From assembly GCA_018340805.1 (NCBI GenBank), contig JACMZG010000008.1, forward strand, positions 61,892,564-61,956,563: 64,000 nt of DNA, given 5' to 3'. Positions within the stretch are counted from its first letter, which is position 1. Every line of letters begins with the position of its first letter. A program made the translations under genes and the position numbers. Positions 23,836 through 35,129 of this stretch are shown here, in pieces. Origin of the DNA: Microvelia longipes. Lineage: Eukaryota; Arthropoda; Insecta; Hemiptera; Veliidae. The notes beneath the pieces were generated by a model. It did no database searches. It was not told the DNA's origin and worked only from the letters and a program-made list of their open reading frames with translations.

Positions 23836-24036
23836 ATGCCATTTTTTCCTTTGTCCATTTGTAAAATGGAAAATAAAACAGAAATTATGGTACACTGTAC
23901 CGTTTTGGAATGTCCCAATAAAGCTGGGAGAGCTGATATGTACGAGTTTTTGAAAGATCAAGTAAAGATTAATAAAAGGTGGGAGGAAGTGTCATGTTTT
24001 TTCATTTTTACCACTGATTTGGGGGACCAGCGCTAG
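23836..24036 (+). pseudogene. THAP-like zinc-finger fragment
   Basis: A 66-codon open stretch contains MVHCTVLECPNKAGRADMY, then EFLKDQVKINKRW. The C-x4-C pair, the FLKD step and the following tryptophan resemble the N-terminal half of the THAP zinc-binding DNA-binding domain of P-element-type transposases and derived host factors. The expected second C-x2-H pair is missing: after W only a single C follows and the frame ends in unrelated sequence. It could be a relic, or an exon whose partner lies elsewhere (an AGGTGGG donor-like site overlaps the RW codons). It lies 0.75 kb upstream of the UBL5 start on the other strand. Confidence 0.35.
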
Positions 24037-24194
24037 TAGTGAGTCAAAGATAGAAGAAGAGGGAAGTTGGCAATCTTGTTATATAGGGTTATAGAGTCTG
24101 TGGTGGCAGCCACTGTTAAAACATCAAAGAAAATGGGATCATTTCTTTAAAAAAACTAATTTTTTGGTACTTGCACTGTTTTTTAAGGGAGTCA

Positions 24195-24225
24195 GTTCCA
24201 CTTGTTATTATATTCCAAGTGGAAC
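24195..24225. repeat. Short perfect hairpin
   Basis: GTTCCACTTG and CAAGTGGAAC form a 10 bp stem around an 11 base loop. Confidence 0.7.
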
Positions 24226-24305
24226 AATCTTCATCAACAAAAAGCAACATGAAATGTGCATAACCTCATCTACAATAATTCAAGGCACTTAAATAGCCCT
24301 AGCGG

Positions 24306-25039
24306 CAGAGACTATAGATACTTAAACAGTAAGACTGTCGACTAAATGGTGGGAAAATTTGGATTCCGGTCGACACTAGCGTGGCAGGGGACCTACCTTT
24401 CAATTGAGTGGGCGTGTCTTGATTTCCCACTGTCAGTTTGAAATTTAATTTTTATCCTTTGTATAATTATACTTCTAACTAACCCTACCACTTTACTCTT
24501 ACACAGAACGCTTCTGATTATTTTTAAGTTTTTCATTCAAGTAATTTATTAATTTAATTGATTCAATTAGGTAATAATGAAATAGTGACTAAAGTTTACA
24601 CGCGGTAGAAGATAGATTTTGGCATTTAATGCATAATTACATCGGCAAGACGCTCACATGTGATTTAATGTAATTACCTGATAAAATCAACAAAATTAAT
24701 ATATTAATTAAATGAAATTTACACTTATCTGCCATCAGAAGCGTTCTCTAGAAGTTTTAAAAAGGTTTCTATTTACTTTTAGTTTTTGAAATACAGAACA
24801 TGCAACGGCGAAAAATACATACAGAAAACGTATCATTTTATAATAATAACAAATATAGCTGTCATAACCAAGAATTGCCATGGTATTCATAAATTTCAAT
24901 ATAAAAATATAATGAGTCATTTTAGGAAAGCTACTGGGGTTAGTTCATGAGTTGTCTGCACCGGTCCGCCGCAGCGCTATTTTTAGTAGCTTGCGATAAT
25001 TGAATCCAAACTTTTCCTCATTTAAGTTAACCCCCTCTG
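24306..25039. mobile_element. Non-autonomous hAT-type element, copy A
   Basis: The element begins CAGAGACTATAG and ends CCCCCTCTG. The 8 bp CCTAGCGG stands immediately outside both ends (24298-24305 and 25040-25047), which is the hAT target-duplication length, and the CAGAG/CTCTG ends also fit hAT. It is 734 bp with no transposase. It is homologous, in inverted orientation, to the element at 57611-58378. Confidence 0.85.
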
Positions 25040-25047
25040 CCTAGCGG

Positions 25048-26496
25048 CCAAAAATTTCTTCTTTTGACATAGGTACTTATTTTGACAGCTCAAAATACGT
25101 GAGTAAAATCTCTAGTTGATTCTATTCCATTATAGGTTGAAATTTATGTGGGAATTATAGTATTACACACCGTTATAATCTGTTAACAGCATAAGAAAAT
25201 ATTGTTGAGCAACCAATGAGGTTTGCCTGATATGTAACGGTGGGCAGGGTTTAACATCCTGGACTAAACTGGCCATTAAACGGCCGCTTATTGTAAATTG
25301 TTAAAATAAAATAAACAAAATAACCTCATTTACTACTTCCCAATATTTTCCCACGCTGTCAACAGATTACAACCGTGTGTTATACTATAGTAATAAAAGA
25401 AGTGCCGCTTTTTGGTAACACACGGATATATCTCAGTAATATCTTTAGCAAAAGATTCTTTATAATCAAATTTTAAGTGAACTTACCAAAATTTTATTAA
25501 TTTTAATTAATTATAATACGAAACTTCTAGAAATACACAAGGATTAAAGCTAACAATAACAAGACTTATCAATAAAGTATACTTCTTCTTTTTCTTGTGA
25601 TAATAATAGTACGTATCGTCGAATTGTATAAGCCAAACATCTCTCTTCAAATATTAGAGATTCTTTTTTTCATTATGACATTCATAAAGAAACATAATGT
25701 ATACATCCTGTTAGGCAGAGCTGCCGAAATTAATAAAATTAGCTAAATTCGTGGCCAAATAGCACGAAAAAACAAGTATTAAAATAAATCGAAGTCACAT
25801 GTCGGTCTCCGAGCAGCTAACCGGTTCGAGTTTAATTATTTACTATAAATTTAAATCAATATTTTTCCCTTGTTTAATCTGCACAGTATACGCTTCTCTG
25901 ACTAAGCTTACTCTCACCTATATCAGCAGCCGGGGAATCTGTTGGATTTTATATGTTTCCCTCATGGTTCCCTCTTAGAATCTGAAGTCTAATTACTATG
26001 CCATAAAGTATGCTAGTTATGCAAGACAATGCCGCATTGTCGGTTTAGTATACGCGTACTTTGAAGTTAGTCTATTAAAGAGAGAAAGTTTATTTAAGTA
26101 ATTTAAGTAAGTTTAATTAAGAGAGCAGATATCTAAAGTATTTTACAGTCAGACTATCAGATTTTTAAATTCATGTTGGTGTAAAGAAAAAGTATTCCGT
26201 GTCATTAGTATTTAGGTTTTGTCTTCTAAAATTCTTGTAGTAGACTTATACCAAGAAATATGACAATGACATACTCCTTGCTTGTACTCTTGCCGCTTTT
26301 TAAAAGTGGAGTTTCTAAAAATGAAAACCTGTCTTGTTTTGGTAAATTGCTTTATTTGAATTTTATTTGACACATCTGTTCGAAAATATTTATATTATTA
26401 TATTATGTAAATATTTATTATCATAATAAAACTAAGTTTTGTAACTCTATTTATAAAACTTTGATGAATAATGTTCTTAATAAATTAATAATATAT
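25048..26496. other. AT-rich sequence without recognised genes
   Basis: No gene or repeat boundary recognised on either strand. Confidence 0.5.
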
Positions 26497-26504
26497 ATTA
26501 TAAT

Positions 26505-26669
26505 CAGACCCGTAGCCAGCCAAAGCTCGTAGGGGGGGGGACCAATCCCAGATGGGGGCGAAATTCACACATCTACAAGGAAATACCACAGAAATCTACT
26601 TCGTCAGAGGGTGAGAAATATTTTCCAGGGGGGCGATTCCCTCCTGGCCCCTACCTGGTTACGGGCCTG
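26505..26669. mobile_element. 165 bp hAT-type MITE
   Basis: The ends are CAGACCCGTAGCCAGC and, inverted, CTGGTTACGGGCCTG, with G-runs just inside. The 8 bp ATTATAAT occurs immediately outside both ends (26497-26504 and 26670-26677). A short element whose inverted ends start CAGRCCCGTAGCCAG and whose target duplication is 8 bp is hAT-like. Confidence 0.85.
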
Positions 26670-26940
26670 ATTATAATACTATAATACAATACTATCATAT
26701 ATTATACACCATGGTTAAACACCATTGTAAATTTTAAAAATGATTAACACTGAGGACTCTAGGATTGTTCAGTGTAGAATGGTTTACACTAATTATAGCT
26801 TATTAATGCTAAAAGTTTTTCAATAAAGATACCTGTTCGCAGAACAATAATGACAATATATTTCTTTATTTGACATCTTACATCAAAATTTATAATTAAA
26901 TAGACAATAAACGAAATAAATTTATCGATATTGCGAAATA

Positions 26941-26957
26941 CACACACACACACTACC

Positions 26958-26991
<34 letters not shown>
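26941..26991. repeat. (CA)n microsatellite
   Basis: Two CA-repeat blocks separated by CTACCTATA, directly upstream of a LINE fragment. Confidence 0.9.
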
Positions 26992-26992
<1 letters not shown>

Positions 26993-27023
26993 GCGGATAT
27001 GTCGACTGAAAGGCGAAGAATAG

Positions 27024-27416
27024 TGGAATTTAGGATGGCAGACTTCAACCAAAGGAGTCTGGACGAGAGAGTTCTTCCCCCAGATCAAAACTCGCACCTC
27101 TGCCAGCCATCTTAAAACCAACTATCTTCTCACTCAGGTACTGTCAGGACACGGTAGGTTTGGACAGTATTTACATCGTTTTGGACGTCGAGACTCGCCT
27201 AATTGTTTCTGTTCAGCTGGCGTACCACAGGACCTAAGACACTTAATTTATGACTGCGAGATATTAGAAGAAGAAAGGCACATCCTGCAAATGGAAGTTG
27301 AAGGAGCAAACATGACTTGGCCACCTCCAGTCAACCAACTTATATCTTCAAGTATCTACTTCCACTTCCTCAACTACCTGAAAAAAATGGAAACAAAAAT
27401 TATGAAAAGAATTTAA
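27024..27416 (+). pseudogene. LINE (R1/I-like) ORF2 C-terminal fragment
   Basis: An open frame of 130 codons without a start reads WQTSTKGVWTREFFPQIK, then LLTQVLSGHGRFGQYLHRFG, then C-F-C...HLIYDCEILEEER and a short tail to TAA. The order STKGxWT, LLTGHGxFGxYLxRF and a CxC...H...C knuckle is the RNase-H-end and zinc-knuckle region of R1/I-group non-LTR retrotransposon ORF2 proteins. A stop (27021) and the (CA)n tract lie just upstream, so this is a 5'-truncated copy. The reverse transcriptase is absent. Confidence 0.8.
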
Positions 27417-27752
27417 ACAATAAATGTATAATATCATTAAAATGTATTATGTATAATTTGTATTTTTTGGTATAATTTGTATTTTTTTTTAAATTGTATT
27501 TTTCTAATTTTTATTTTCTTTGTGTACAATTTGTATTTTGTGAGTACAATTGGGTTTGAATTTTTCATTATGTGCAATTGTGTGGTAATTTTTTGTGTGT
27601 ATATATTTTTTTTTCATTTTATTATGTCTATACTTGTATTTTTTGTATATTTGTAATTTTTATTTTTAAATTGTAAACAAGAAGATTTTTCCTTATATTA
27701 ATATATAAACACCCTAATACATCATGCCCTTCTATCTATCTATCTATCTGAA
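27417..27752 (+). mobile_element. 3' UTR and (TCTA)n tail of the R1/I-like LINE
   Basis: T-rich sequence follows the ORF stop, with repeats of TATAATTTGTATTTTTT, and ends in CTATCTATCTATCTATCTG. I take the tetranucleotide run as the LINE tail; no target duplication is clear. Confidence 0.5.
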
Positions 27753-27985
27753 ATAACTACTCATGAATAATGTATATCAGTACAGAATTATTTCCTTAAA
27801 ACTCCTTAAAGCAAACAGCACTTGCAAGAATAGAATTGATGAAATTAAAAGAAAACTGAAAAGTGCAATATTGTAAGCATGTTAAAATTATATATATTAA
27901 GTTAATGTAAGACTTACCTTATTCTTTGATCGTAAGTTTGTATTACCATTAAACTAAGCGTGCAATAATTTTTGGAGCACGCTAC

Positions 27986-28046
27986 AAAAAAAAAAAAAAA
28001 AAAAAAAAAAAAACATATATATATATATATATTTATAATATATATA
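27986..28046. repeat. Poly(A) run and (AT)n tract
   Basis: Twenty-eight A residues run into an AT alternation that ends at the left edge of the fold-back element. Confidence 0.85.
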
Positions 28047-29005
28047 CAGGGTGTTTCATATATAAAGTGTCCACCAGAAAAGGAGGTGATAGTACTCCTC
28101 AAAGGAACATAAAATGTCCTATATATAAACCCGATCTCCAACCGTTTTCCCACAAGGTCAAATTTAATATTTCAAAAAAATATTTGACCTCACATCATAA
28201 AATTGTTAATAGGGATTTAACTATTCAAGCTAGAAAGGCGAAATTGGTTTCATTAGAAAGCTGAGTAAATTTCCTAAAGGACTAACTACTAACTATGTCA
28301 AATATTTTGGAACTACTGCCCAAATTTTGCATGAAACATGATTTTTTTTAAAAAATGAATTTTATGGAATTTTTGTAGTAGGGCATTAGAGGAAGTAAGA
28401 GATGAGCAAAAGTTCAGCCAAGAACGGAAAAAACTTCTCTTATGACTGCCCTTTAAGAAAAATTAAATAATTTTATACATTCAATAGTCAAAATTTTAAG
28501 CCATTCTTCCTTTTATTTATTATCATTTTTTCCAACTTCTAGGAAGAATGGCTTAAAATTTTGACTATTGAATGTATAAAATTATTTAATTTTTCTTAAA
28601 GGGCAGTCATAAGAGAAGTTTTTTCCGTTCTTGGCTGAGCTTTTGCTCATCTCTTACTTCCTCTAAGCCCTACTACAAAAATTCCATAAAATTCATTTTA
28701 AAAAAAAATCATGTTTCATGCAAAATTTTGGGCAGTAGTTCCAAAATATTTGACATAGTTAGTAGTTAGTCCTTTAGGAAATTTACTCAGCTTTCTAATG
28801 ATACCAATTTCGCCTTTCTAGCTTGAATAGTTAAATCCCTATTAACAATTTTATGATGTGAGGTCAAATATTTTTTTGAAATATTAAATTTGACCTTGTG
28901 GGAAAACGGTTGGAGATCGGAGTTTATATTATAGGACATTTTTTGTTCCTTTTGAGGAGTACTATCACCTCTTTTTCTGGTGGACACTTTATATGAAACA
29001 CCCTG
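28047..29005. mobile_element. Fold-back TA-target element, short copy
   Basis: The ends are CAGGGTGTTTCATAT and ATATGAAACACCCTG, flanked by TA in an AT tract. The two halves are inverted copies over roughly 450 bp each (key blocks GTCCACCAGAAAAGGAGGTG, ACCGTTTTCCCACAAGGTC, CTGCCCTTTAAGAAAAATTAA), leaving a centre of only about 50 bp. Similar 60-80 codon frames in the arms of both copies are by-products of the repeat. Tc1/mariner-like ends and TA target are an inference. Confidence 0.85.
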
Positions 29006-29009
29006 TATA

Positions 29010-30180
29010 TATTTATGTATATACATTTACAAGAGACCTAAGTCACGTTACATTTTTACCTAGGATCGCTTATGTTACTAAATGAAATGTTGTACTTCTC
29101 TTTGTGTATATTATGTTATTACTTTAAATAATTATATTATTATAATGGTTAATGTGGACGTATGTGTTTACGTATGTGTACATTTGTGTAATGATCACAA
29201 TTTAAGCGGTAATGACGATCTTTAATAGCACGAAGAAATAAGCTGGAAAGCTTATGGCAAACTACTCTAAGTTAATCCAGCGAAACGGAGGATAATCCAA
29301 TAGGTCCTAAGTAAATTTCGGAGATTTTTAAGTTGTAGGAACCCTTGCTCTAGATATACATAATTCATGATGATGGAACAGTGCTTCCTTTCTTTCTTAT
29401 TTATTTACTTTTTTCATAAGTAACGGTTTCATACAAATGTGACTTTTTTAGTCATTCGTTTCTTTAATTTCTCGTTTATGGTTCATACCCAAAGTTTACG
29501 TTCCGTATTACGATTCCCCACTTTCTAGCTTTTTTTCATTTATTGACGCTAAAAGCACTAGATTATTTCTTGTCATAACAAAACATTGTTTGTCCTGTCT
29601 GTTGTTTGTTTTCATATACTATACTTAAATTTGTTATATATTACTTTGTGTGTACTTGTGTTTGCCGAAAAATAAACAAATATAGTTGGAACTTGACAGT
29701 TTCTTTCATAGACAATAGAATTCAGTTTTAGATTTCTTTTTATAGTTAAGAGTTTAAAATTTTTAATTTAATAAAAAAATTTTAAGTCTGTTATAAATTT
29801 GAAGTGAGAAGTATAGTTTTACAATGCTACAAGATTAATGCGCAGTAAGATATCATTGAAAAGGATGAACGCTTTTAACAGCAAGTTGTATACAACCGCT
29901 AGGGCCATAGATAAATAATTTTGTTTATGTATGCATTGGACTTCATTATGTAAGTGACTTATTTTTTATTTATTAACCACATTAGTGCCATACCAACATT
30001 CCCTGTAATAGTACCAAAATTACAATCAATAATCAATTCCCAAGTTCCTCTCAAGAACTTATTGAAATATAAAATCATTTTTTTTAAATTTAGGGAATTT
30101 CCAAAGGGGAAGAATGAGTTTATTAGAATCATCGAGTGGTAAAGGGGAGGTGTAGTGTTTTGCAAAGGGAGATCACTGAG
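29010..30180. other. AT-rich sequence without recognised genes
   Basis: Nothing coding or repetitive recognised. Confidence 0.5.
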
Positions 30181-30184
30181 AAAG

Positions 30185-30186
<2 letters not shown>

Positions 30187-30277
<91 letters not shown>

Positions 30278-30287
30278 TATTATATCT
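30187..30287. repeat. (AT)n microsatellite
   Basis: A ~100 bp alternating AT tract followed by TGTGTGTATGTG. Confidence 0.9.
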
Positions 30288-30383
30288 GTGTGTGTATGTG
30301 TATATTTACATGTATGTATGCACTAGTTCCTGACGTTTTTTGTTTCACGATAACTTTCGGACACTTTCTCGGATCGAAATTAA

Positions 30384-30444
30384 ACTTGACGCGAACATCG
30401 AAGTGCAGAACCCTCTAGTTTAAGTAATGTTTACTGCGTCATTA
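30384..30444 (+). repeat. 61 bp perfect direct repeat, left copy
   Basis: It starts ACTTGACGCGAACATCGAAG and ends ACTGCGTCATTA. The identical 61 bases recur at 31025-31085. Confidence 0.85.
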
Positions 30445-31024
30445 ATAGTGATGAGCACCACAATAGTGACTCAAAAAGAAATTTCTAAAATTCACTATAA
30501 ACTAATAACCTCTGGGTTCGAGCTGAAATGTAAACTTCATTTATAACTATGTAAAGCAAACAAGATGGTGAAGTCAAAAAATATTAGCATCACTGATGAG
30601 TTTATCGTTAGCAATTTATGTAAATATGTCACGTTTTTCGACTAATGCATTTTGGATATATGCTTATATTGTGGCGATATGCCACTTAAAAAGACTAGTA
30701 TTACGATATCCTGATACAGGACAACAATAACGTGGCCACGAAGTGGCCTAAGGGAGGCGCGTAGACCGCAAAGAAGCTTCGTCGTAATACTTCTTTCCTA
30801 TAGATCAACAATCCATATTTTGTGGACGGTTTTAGTATATGGTATGCTACTGCTCAGACAATAAAGTGTTAACATAAAACCAAGAAATTGATAGATTGAT
30901 ATTGATTGCTGAACAAGGGATCCAGCATTTCGTAGAAAAATTGCCCGTCTAGCGGACCTTCGCGCAAGAATTATTTTGTTTTAATAAACACTAGTAATGC
31001 ACATCGAAACACACATCGATAAAC

Positions 31025-31085
31025 ACTTGACGCGAACATCGAAGTGCAGAACCCTCTAGTTTAAGTAATGTTTACTGCGTCATTA
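31025..31085 (+). repeat. 61 bp perfect direct repeat, right copy
   Basis: Identical to 30384-30444. The 580 bp between the copies contains a segment (about 30670-30790) related to 51160-51260 (CTTATATYGTGGCRRTATGC) and a GCCCGTCTAGCGGACC motif of the GGTCCGC repeat family. Confidence 0.85.
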
Positions 31086-31220
31086 CTGTTTTGTTGCTTC
31101 GCTCGCATCAAGACCTCACGTTAAACGAATACATCAAATAAAATTATTTATTTAAAGCAAGCGAAGATAGTCTATCGAAACATTCGGACGCTATACTATT
31201 TTAAAGTATAAAGTCAAAAG

Positions 31221-32067
31221 GGCTCGCTTCGCTCGCTACAATACGTATATTTATCATAATACATATTAGTAGAAATGGCTCGCTTCGTTCGCTAGATTGC
31301 TTATATTTATAATAATTCAAAGATAAAAAAAGGCTCGCTTCGCTCGCTAGATTGCTTATATTTATAATAATACAAAGTTAAAATAAAGGCTCGCTTCGCT
31401 CGCTAGATTGCGTATATTTATAATAATACATAAAAAAAGGCTCGCTAGATTGATATATTTACAATAATACATAGTAAAAAAAGGCTCGCTTCGCTCGCTA
31501 GAATGCTTATATTATAATAATACAAAGTAAAAAGGCTCGCTTCGCTCGCTAGAATGCTTATATTTATAATAATACAGTAAAAAAGGCTCGCTTCGCTCGC
31601 TAGAATGCTTATATTTATCATAATACATAGTAAAAAGGCTCGCTTCGCTCGCTAGATTGCTTATGTTTATAATAATTTAATGTTAAAAAAAGGCTCGCTT
31701 CGCTCGCTAGATTGATATATTTACAATAATAATAAAAAAGGCTCGCTTCGCTCGCTAGATGTTATATTTATAATAAAGTAAAAAAGGCTCGCTTCGCTCG
31801 CTAGAATGCTTATATATTTATCATAATACATAGTAAAAAGGCTCGCTTCGCTCGCTAGATTGCTTATGTTAATAATAATTCAATGTTAAAAAAAGGCTCG
31901 CTTCGCTCGCTAGATTGATATATTTACAATAATACATAGTAAAAAAAGGCTCGCTTCGCTCGCTAGAATGCTTATATTTATAATAATACATGGTAAAAAA
32001 GGCTCGCTTCGCTCGCTTGATTGCGTAGATTTATATTAATGCATAGCAAAAAAGGCTCGCTTCGCAT
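31221..32067 (+). repeat. Satellite array, 17 units with a GCTCGCTTCGCTCGC core
   Basis: Units of about 47-57 bp each carry GGCTCGCTTCGCTCGCTAG followed by an AT-rich spacer such as TTGCTTATATTTATAATAAT. Starts are near 31221, 31277, 31332, 31389, 31439 (core truncated), 31483, 31534, 31585, 31637, 31692, 31740, 31786, 31840, 31895, 31949, 32001 and 32054. The block beginning at 31637 is repeated from 31840 with an offset of 203 bp, so a four-unit higher-order repeat is present. Spacers vary and are not of equal length. Confidence 0.92.
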
Positions 32068-34930
32068 TCGATAACTATATACATGAGTTATCCAACCATA
32101 GTTGTTACGACAACAACTTCGCCATATTAGATGGTAAGACATTTAGAAGATAATTTGTATTTGTTTGATTTTTGAAACTTTATATAATATATTTTCTTAC
32201 AAAACCTTTATACAAAAATATCTTATTGTTAATTAATAAAAGTAATTGAGTTTTATCAGGCTAAAGCCTGATGAAAGCCTTTGAACTTTGGTAAACCAAA
32301 GCTCAAAGTTATTGGGTCCGATTAGTCATAGCTAACAAGTAACTTCATACTACCTTCATACATCGTTCGCCGGCACTATTAATAGATAAATAAGAGAAAT
32401 AGATACATAAATTTTCTCATACATGTGTTACATACATACAAACACTTTTCAATTGATATAACTAAATAAGACATTAGAAAAAAATGAATGTATAGTTTCC
32501 AAAACTACGTCGTCATAAATGAGACAAATATTTTTCATCATGTTATAGATAGGTAATGATGATATGTTATAGATAGGTTATACTAAACTCTCATTGGGCC
32601 CTATTTATAGGTAAATTTACTGCCAGCTTTGATAGGGGAACCCGTGACTTGGTGATATTAGGATAGACTATACTAAACTCTAACGGGGCCCTACTTGTAG
32701 CTAAAAATTACAGCAAACTCCGACTGGGGCTTGGACTCCATTTATTTAAATTAAAAAAATATAGCACAACAAAATTTCTTTTAAGTCGTCTTTTTGGGGG
32801 CTCCTAACTCTCGGAGGCCTTCCCGGAACGCGGGCCCTCGCGGGCACATAAATATGCCCCGTAAGAGTGGCTCTGTCAATACATATATGTGGAGAGACTT
32901 GGGTGTTTTATTAACACTATATACTTTACTTACGCTTCTTCTTTTTCTGACAAAATATCTATAACTTCAATTATTGCTTCAATGCTTTATACATTGTAAA
33001 TATAAAAGCAGGAAAATAAATATAAATAAACATATAACAGTAGGAAGCATTGTAATCGTCTCGTGTCAACAATATAATTGCTAGCGATAGTTCGTCATAA
33101 AATGCAATGTTCACAGCTACTCTCAGTATAAAAGCTATTTGCTATGCGCCTGGCAGCGTATATTTTTTTGCTTCTGAAATAAATGATAGCTTGACTCAAT
33201 GTAATGGATATAATGCTTGAAATAAGTTTAAGGTCATTAGGTGTTAGTTATATGAATAAAAATTTAACATTACAAATAATTATCGCTGTAATTTTCTGTT
33301 TTATATTTCTTGTTTAAACATTATTCGTAAAATGATATTTATTTTTTCCATTGTCAGTTATTGAAAAATTTGTGTTTATCGTGTATGGTTATATTTCCTT
33401 TTTTAGCCATTTAAAACAAATTCTCAGTAACTGTCCGGAACAATAAAGTTGGTTAACCTGTCAATAAGCATATCTTTTAAGTAACTTATAGTCCTCTGCC
33501 ATCTAGGGAAAACATTTCTTGATATGTCATAATTTTTTTGCTATGGCAAAATCGAAAACTCTCCATTGACCTCTCTATCATGTCTTTACGTAGCCTGGAA
33601 GTCGCTGTTTTGTTTTGTCAGTGAGTTAGGATGACAGCTTCAAATTATTAATATACCAGGTGAAAGGTTTCTGAGTCACCATCATTTAATCATTTAACAC
33701 GCGGGAAAGCATGGTCCAAGACTTTTGAAAATGCTCTGCATCCTCATAAAGTTGACTTACAACAGTTATTTTTGATAACCGTTACCTAAAGATGATAATT
33801 TGTTACCACTCTTGGTAACTTGAAAGAGTTAAACAGCAGCATTTCATAATATTATATGCTATAAAAACCACATCGAATTCTAAATGGTTATACTAATGTC
33901 ACCATATTCTAGATTGTTTACAAAGCTAAACGTGATAGGTTTTTGTTAAAAATATGTCGTTGCTTTTTGTGATTTTTCTTTTAAATCTATTTCACGATAT
34001 TTTATACCAGTTACAAAAAATTAATATCACATAAAGTAATACAATTAGCTAACATACAAATTTACAATTACATCATACAATACTATTATAAAAGCCTATT
34101 CGCTATAATTAAAGCCATCATTTCTAAAAGAGAGAAAAAAAGTAGAAAGAACAACAGAAAATATAACTAAACAATTTTTTAGTTATTGCGTAATAACTAA
34201 AAAACTTAAAATTTTGTCCTGATTTTGAACAAAACTCAGGAATCGTGTACAATATGTCAAACAAATCACCGAAATAAGTTGACTTAGGGATCAATTGTTT
34301 TAGAATTTTTTGTGGTTTCAAAAACAGTTATGGCAACCTGCAGTTTAACTTTTCCAAGATACTAAAAGTTCTAACAAAATTAGGATATTTGGGTAATAGT
34401 TATCGAAAATAATCGTGAGAATTTTTGGTAATTATAAAATCTATTAGGACCATGTTTTCCCCATTTTTTCAGGAATTAAATATTAATGCATTCGAAATGG
34501 TCCAACCGAATAAGTTTAAGTTATAAGTTTTGTAAACCCTATTTTTTGCCATTTAGGTGTTGGGATTGGGGCGGATTTTGGAGTCAACGAATTTGCAGAA
34601 AAAAGGAAAGTCAATAAAAAATAAATTCCTTCTATTATATTACTCTCACTTGACAAGATGTTCAAATTAATGCTAATAAAACAGAATTTAGGAACTCTGT
34701 CTATACCTAATCAGTAGAAAATTGCTAGGGGTTACTAAAAAGATAAAATTTAAACAATATTTTTATATTAATTTATTATCAATATCTAAGAATCATTCTC
34801 TTCCTTCTAAAGACTTTAAAATAAAATTTTTAATGATATTGTTAAAATATGTTTTGAGACTTTTCCTTTCTTAATGTCAAATGTAATAAATAAGTTTCTT
34901 ATCAGAATCTATTGGTAAGCAGGCTGTGTA
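32068..34930. other. Sequence without recognised genes
   Basis: Contains two related blocks (TATACTAAACTCTCATTGGGCCC near 32580 and 32670) and a GC-rich patch (32800-32880) with CGGGCCCTCGCGGGC. No coding support. Confidence 0.45.
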
Positions 34931-34934
34931 GAGG

Positions 34935-35124
34935 TTTGGCCCTTTCAATTAAAATATAGAAGGGAGGTTTGGGTCGAGTTGATCGGTAGAAGATCATGCG
35001 CCCTTGTTGCCGCCGCCTAGCCGCCTCTAGACTGCCTCCCTTGGTATCCAGGCTTTATAGATTTTCCTTGTATTCCTGAACCAGCCTCGCCGCCCTCCAA
35101 CCCTTCTAACTCCTTGGAGGTGAG
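34935..35124 (+). other. GC-rich island ending in a donor-like site
   Basis: A ~190 bp GC-rich block (GCCGCCGCCTAGCCGCC, CCTCGCCGCCCTCCAACCC) stands out from AT-rich flanks and ends TTGGAG before GTGAGTATCC, a good 5' splice donor. It could be a first non-coding exon or promoter region of a gene, or part of a transposable element. No long frame is open through it. Confidence 0.25.
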
Positions 35125-35129
35125 TATCC

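Noticed and set aside
28067..28264. Recurrent ~65-94 codon frames with QPFSHKVKFNISKKYLTSHH, also at 28787-29026 and 57043-57327
   Set aside because: They recur because they lie in the inverted arms of the fold-back element. The arms have no start context, known domain or conserved length.
31221..32067. Regular repeat-spacer pattern resembling a CRISPR array
   Set aside because: The spacers are mutually similar AT-rich sequence, no cas gene is present and the context is eukaryotic, so it is a satellite.
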